Notes under the pieces: model-generated | What the model saw: only the letters and a program-made list of their open reading frames with translations | What the model was told of the DNA's origin: nothing | Databases searched by the model: none | Position numbers and translations under genes: made by a program | From: Tubiluchus corallicola | Lineage: Eukaryota; Priapulida; Priapulimorpha; Priapulimorphida; Tubiluchidae | Assembly: GCA_030141605.1 (NCBI GenBank) | Contig: JAQGDQ010000137.1 | Coordinates: 436,001 to 500,000 of the forward strand | Reading direction: 5' to 3' | DNA length: 64,000 nt | Part shown: piece by piece, positions 58,424 to 64,000 of the stretch | Layout of the letters: every line of letters starts with the position of its first letter | How positions within the stretch are numbered: position 1 is the first letter of the stretch

Positions 58424-61400
58424 CTATGTATCAGGATTGAGTTGTCGTTCGCTCAGCTGAATTTTTTCACCTGGCTTGAAAGCTGGCATGCCCAAATATG
58501 GACAACTGGCGCAGCGAAATGCATCACCCAAATAGCACTGAAATAACCAAACAGATTAGTTACAATCATGCAGCTGTGCATTGTTTAAAAACCATTATAT
58601 TATAAGTAAACCAACCAATTAGAAAAAATTAATTTAATTCAGAATTACTTAATACCTACTTCTGGCTGAATAAAACTGAATAAAAATCACTTATGGTGTA
58701 ACACTACTGTAAACTCACTGATAAACCAATAATTAGTTGCTTTTTGTTACAAATTTAAACAATTGATTAACTATTGTTAAGTGCACCTGGTATTATTTGA
58801 TAATCTATAAGTGTTTGCAAAATAATCCCAATAGTTAATGAATAAGTAAAGCAAAAAAAATGCAAGACGAAAAGAAAATTTAAAGCTTATAAAATGAAAA
58901 TAATTTGTTACAAAATGAAAATGTGTAAGGAACCATGTAAGGAAACCATAATACTACTATGTAAGGAAAATGGATTCAAAGTTCTGGAATTTGTAAAGTA
59001 AATGAGCATATGGCACGATAAAAAAATCACTTTCCAAAGTACAGAGCAGGCAGACAGTTAGTCCTCGCTTAATGAAACCCTGCTTAGTGATGTTTCATTT
59101 TAACGACATTCATTTTCTGAAACCTTTTCTCACTCAACGTCACATTTTCCTGAAACACATTAGTGTCATTAAAAGAAAACCAGATGAATGTGTAAACATT
59201 CGTTCAGAATAAAGAATGTTCTAAAATATTGAAAACTACAAAAGCTTTTTTAAAATTAAAGCTTAGATTAAATAATAATTACCTTAGATACTCAAATTTC
59301 GTTAAACTTTCAAAGCTATGCGCAGCTCAGTGAATCTACTAAGATTGGCAGCGGTGCCTTTTTGTCACATTCGCGTGGCCGACAAATAGAAGGCGATACC
59401 GTGATAAGCATGATCATGAACTGCAGTGTTAGTTTCTGACGTAACATGATGTAAACCCCATTTTTCGTGACATCATGAGTTTAAACAGTACTGTAACACT
59501 TATGCAAATGTGCTTGAAACACAAAGGAAGAAACCAACCACATGCCATTGCACAAACTGTGGTTAGTTTCTGACATAAGCAATAACTGTGTTCGGTTGCC
59601 GTTAATTAACTTTCTAAGCTAATTATTCAACTATAATGAACAACAAGAAAATGTATATTTTGGACAGTAAATTAAAATGAGATTGAGTCTAAACAATCGT
59701 CCGGTCTTCCTTTAAGCGAGAAAGTATTGTATGTTTCAGAGTGACATTTTATATAAAACTATTTTACAGCCAATGACGTAAAAAGTAACAGCAAGTAGAT
59801 GAATCTCACGCTGTTTGGCTGTGAAATAGGATCGAGAAAAAAATAACTTCACTTACATTTCCACAAGCTGATGAAGCAGATTTAGGAGCAAATGAGCTCT
59901 TTTCTGTTTCTAATTCATCTGCTAGACCACAAGTGCAGTTTTTACATGCTTTCCTTTTTCCTGTTGTGGTGCCACAATTTGACACTGAAAAAGGTCAATG
60001 CATTTGACGTTACTTTATTTTAAAGAAACTTACTTTACTTTAAAATTTATTTACTGTGGGTTTTGTGCAAAAAAATATTTCCCATGCTGACTCTGACTAA
60101 GTAAACTTACGCTTTAAGTCAAATGGATCCGGTTTCTTTAGATCTTCCTCGTTTAACAGTGTGTCGACGTCAATAAGATCTACTTCGTCATCTATTATAT
60201 CATCCGCTGCCAAAGACCACACTTTTGCTGCATCCGATGATATCGCACCTAAGCAGAAAAACGTTTATTTTTTCTTGCACCTTTATTGTACATGTTTGGC
60301 AAAATATATTAAGAAATCTGGATCCAATCTTAAACTATAACTCAAAGTGATTCTAGCCTGTAAAATATTGAAAGGAACATACTATTTTTTCAATAACATT
60401 TCAGTATACACGAAATTATTACCACTGAAATGTAATTTTGCATTCGCACAGCAAGTTTTTCACTGTTACATGCATTTAGCCATTTGCTAGTTAGACGGCA
60501 CTAGCATTTTGGAAATCCATTGTACAAAAAAACACGTGCTGTACCTCTCAGTTCACAGGTGTTCGGTTGCGACGTGGTACACACGTCCGAGAACACGTGT
60601 GAGCACAACAGGAAACTTGAAATTTGAATTTTAAACTTAAAAATTTGCTGAACTTTTGTACACCAGACTAAATGTTGTGCCGTAGCAATGTACTTCAATT
60701 TCCACTTTTGCAAATACGTGCAACATGCTCATGGAATGTTTGTGCTGTTGAAAAATATTTTAAGTTGTGATGTCATCACTGAACAGTTTTCATAACAAAT
60801 CATGCCATGCTATGCTGGTGTTCTTCTTACAATTGCTATATTGATTCGATTATAATGGAAAAATTTCGAATAGTTTATTTTTACACTAAAATTTAGTGAA
60901 AAATTATTAGAATAATCAAATATGCGACCCTGGATATTTTCCCTCCATTCTAACAGTAGCACACACCCGGAAATAATTAAACAAAAAACTCAGAGCAGCA
61001 ATTATTGCACCACTGTGAATCTTAATTGTCGAATTGGAAAGATAAATTTCATCAACTCTCATCTGACTTGAACTTTATTAATTGTTGAGCCACGATGCCC
61101 TGCTGAGTTTGAAAAGATAAAATTATGTCCAGCCACACTCTTGTCCAACAGAACTCTATTAAGTGTTAACAACTGCACTATGATATTTATAAACTTGAAA
61201 ATGAGTAGTACACGTAAATGATTTAACATAGAGCATGTTGATTTTTGATAACTTAATTTGTTTTTGCATAAAAAACATTCTATGGCGTCTGAAAGAAATT
61301 TTTAAAAATGTTTCTATACCAAGCTCTCTTTGATGCCATAAGAACAAAGAAGTATGTGTAGTATACCCAACTTCCTAATGAATTACTCAGAGCACTGATG

Positions 61401-63357
61401 CTGACTGATGATATGATTTTTTCTCTGCCACACATATAACAGCACTAAGACAGTGGACTGTTTTATCAGGACAATAATTTAAGCATATGACTTATGTATG
61501 CATAGGATAATCGCATAGTACTTTATTATTCGAATACAGTAGTAAAAACATTCAAATATTCTAATAATTGATTATTCATGCACATTCCCATATGAATCAC
61601 AATGAATATTACGTGAAGAAGTATAAAAAAAACACACTGTGCAGTCAATGCAAATGAGACTGAAGATTAAATGATGTATTACTAGAATTGTCAAGTTTCC
61701 GCTGCATCAAAAGGGACAATGGCACATTAGCTCCGACTTCGTAGTCCGGCTTCTGTCCACTAACTTCGACAATGACATTATTGTGTAATTCAGTCTTCAT
61801 TAATCGTTGCTCTTCGGGTGAAAGTGGGATTTCTTTAGGCTGGAAGAATGAGTGTTATTAATATTTCACAATGATAAGTAAGTCAAAATTGAGGGTTTAA
61901 AGGTCAAATTTAATGTAAAAACAAGTTTTCTTTAATTAAAAGAGCTAACCGTAACCTAAAATTTGATGTTACATTTATTAAAGTTGTGCTAACCGTAACC
62001 TAAAATTTGATATTAAATTTATTAAAGTTCATGGTTTCATTCCTTAGTGAAATCGGGCATTGAAGTTGTATTTTTCTCCAAAATATTTTGCTTGATTTTG
62101 CTTAAAAAGCTTTGGAAAATTACTGGGTAAACAACTGTACTAACAACGTCTTCCTTGAATACCGTGACGCCAAATTTGTAAACAATACTACAGAGAGAAC
62201 TCTGACAAGTGATAACCAAATTCAAATACTAGTGAAACTAAGGACTTTCTGTGTTATCTAACGAGTAAAACATGTGAAATGAGTTTCCAGATTTTCTACA
62301 GAAGAGCCACCTTCACACCAGATTTTCCTATTATATAAATCACAAAAAAAACCCAGAAAATCTTAGTTAGAGCATTTTCTTTCTGTTTTTGTGTAAAAAT
62401 TCAAGCCATAAATTATGCTGTATTTGACCTATAGACACACAGCACTAATGACTGATTGCAGCATTATGTAAAGTCCATCGGTTGTTTTAAACTGTATAAC
62501 ATGACAGCGATTTTACAAAATCTGTATGATGTAGTTTTATTTACGGACTATTTTAAACTACTGCAAACATAAATTTGCCTATTAAGTTATAAGGCTTTGG
62601 CATCCATACACGTGCAAGTAAAAATAAATATACTTATATTCACCGACAATGTTAATATTTTTGCCTGTAGCTGTCATTGCTTTTTAAGACAGCTTGGCAT
62701 GCTGCAAGCTAGAAAGCACTCAAAAACACAGGATATTCCAGAAAATGTTTATAGCCTGGTGACTGAAGCCTGACATATTTATCAAGGATATCCTTTCAAG
62801 ATGGAAGACTGAACCAGTAGAAAATCATGTATTGAATGCACAGACACATCCTTCTATGGTAATATATTTAACAAATTTAGATTTCATTTTAGTTTAGATC
62901 AGAATTTACAATCACTTCAAATAATTATCAGCTGTTACTTTTAGGAACTGTGTGAATAAGTGTTAAAATAAAAAAAATTTCATTTATTTTAGGAAGATTG
63001 AAAATATATAGCTGAAAATGTGTTATACATAAAACGAAATATCCTGTTCATTGTGTATGTAAATAAAAATGATTTTATTAAAAACACATTGTAAGAAATT
63101 GAATAAAGAATCGATAACAACTTATAAACTGTGAAAATGAAAACTTACTGATGAAACAGAAACTAGTCCAGCTAGCTTCAGTGATGACACCAACATTTCT
63201 GACGTTTTAGTGCTACCGATAACTTCCCTAAGGACAAGCTTGCCATTCGGTTTGAGAATTCGCACAATTTCCGCTAAAATGTCATCACTATGAACCGTAT
63301 GAGGGGGAAAAACAAATCCTGATAAGACAATGTCAAATTCTGAAGCACTATGTTTAG
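58424..63357 (-). CDS. CIAPIN1: Anamorsin (CIAPIN1), cytosolic Fe-S assembly factor, 5' end missing
   Basis: Electron carrier of the cytosolic iron-sulfur assembly pathway; with the diflavin reductase NDOR1 it passes electrons for cluster building. Exons 5' to 3': 63357-63149, 61839-61683, 60248-60111, 59984-59857, 58537-58424, all joining in phase. The first two cover the methyltransferase-like domain ([49 protein letters not shown]). The third has the linker [20 protein letters not shown] and the EDLKKPDPF block. The fourth has the CxnCxxCxC [2Fe-2S] ligands ([12 protein letters not shown]). The fourth and fifth together form the CX2CX7CX2C motif across an intron (CGN then [12 protein letters not shown]). 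The stop is at 58424-58426. The N-terminal exon or exons, about 50 residues by comparison with human, lie beyond 63357 and were not found in the remaining 640 bases. ATTAAA lies near 58362. Confidence 0.93.
60320..60780 (+). repeat. Dispersed repeat family, copy 2 (in CIAPIN1 intron)
   Basis: Matches the copy at 39606-40033 through CAATCTTAAACTATAACTCA, TGTAAAATATTGAAAGGAAC, TTGCTAGTTAGACGGCAC, CTGTACCTCTCAGTTCAC and GATGTCATCACTGAAC. It lies in the intron upstream of CIAPIN1 exon 60248-60111. Confidence 0.65.
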
Positions 63358-63370
63358 CTGAAAAGAGCAA

Positions 63371-64000
63371 AAGAACAGTTATAATTGCTTTGATAAAAAC
63401 TGTGAATTAATTTTATGCAGCAAGCCTGCCTTAATAAATAAAGCCTGCATAATAAAGCCTATCTGTTATTTGTTCACACACTCTGCAGGACATATTCAAA
63501 TATGGTATCCCATGGGCCTGGGAAGGTTTTAGGCTAATGTAAATTTACGCCTTTGGCCCCAACACGGCAGCCAAAATAGTACGTTTTTGGACATTCTACT
63601 GTATATTGCACTCCAAGCTATACTGTAAACCCAGGAGGGATTGTGGCTAAGGTCATAATTCCCACCTCATATGACAACCAAAATGACATAGAATAGCACT
63701 TGGACCCTGAAGTACATAAGAATGTATTAGCAATAATGAACTAATAATGTAATGAATTCTGACTAATTAAAGCCACCAATTCACTGTCCAGAGTTCAAAA
63801 CAATGTCACTCTTATAATCCACATTATTTGACAGCATACTAGATTACAATGATTACACTTAAAATACTGAAATACTTTTTGAAGAAGTTGTCGCATTTGT
63901 TTGGTTGTACAAAGTATTCTGACAATTTATTCACACGAATTTTAGAACTCTTCCTACTTGGAGGTTTTGTGTCCCTCTATTTCTTTTCCATAATAAAGCA
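63371..64000. other. Upstream CIAPIN1 intron or flank, no exon seen
   Basis: I searched for the N-terminal CIAPIN1 exon on the minus strand and found none with a convincing donor. Confidence 0.4.

Overview
This is nuclear DNA from an invertebrate animal. It is AT-rich, its genes are split by GT-AG introns of about 1 to 4 kb, AATAAA-type poly(A) signals are present, and every recognised protein is a metazoan type. MITEs, tRNA-derived SINEs, LINE fragments and hAT elements fill much of the space between genes. I cannot assign a phylum from sequence alone.

Layout: (1) 1-785 is the 3' end of an unidentified plus-strand gene. (2) 785-13,080 has no gene; it holds minisatellites, a foldback element and a decayed LINE. 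(3) 13,081-26,001, minus strand, is an intron-rich GEN1 (Holliday-junction resolvase). I rebuilt it exon by exon, with two alternative 3' terminal exons. (4) 30,245-31,222, minus, is an intronless CHORDC1 (HSP90 co-chaperone) with a perfect heat-shock element upstream. (5) 33,933-34,532, plus, is an intronless MPV17L2-like mitochondrial membrane protein. (6) 36,369-41,778, plus, is a secreted two-domain Kazal inhibitor with a TATA box, a 5'-UTR intron and four coding exons. (7) 41,700-58,400 is mostly mobile DNA. It includes a 711-bp hAT element with a perfect 8-bp target duplication and an intact zinc-finger ORF, plus a promoter-like TATA and a terminal exon I could not connect into a gene. 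(8) 58,424 to beyond 63,357, minus, is CIAPIN1 (anamorsin), cut off at its 5' end by my reading or by the window edge.

Most notable: after the GEN1 chromodomain exon there is a second, in-frame exon with a strong acceptor, a stop codon and its own poly(A) signals. It encodes QRKMTDFFTIRK, which fits a PCNA-dependent PIP degron (PIP box, TD motif, basic residue at +4). The other terminal exon carries a SUMO-interaction-like motif (IIIISSDDSD) and the GEN1-type C-terminal SPLPL motif. The locus therefore appears able to make two resolvases with different tails, one predicted to be destroyed on PCNA-loaded chromatin. Other points are a GC-AG intron at the catalytic exon, a MITE 10 nt past a GEN1 splice donor, and a related MITE in the same gene whose core has expanded into an 800-bp minisatellite.

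The genes are ordinary single-copy housekeeping genes and do not form an operon or cluster; their adjacency says nothing obvious about shared function.
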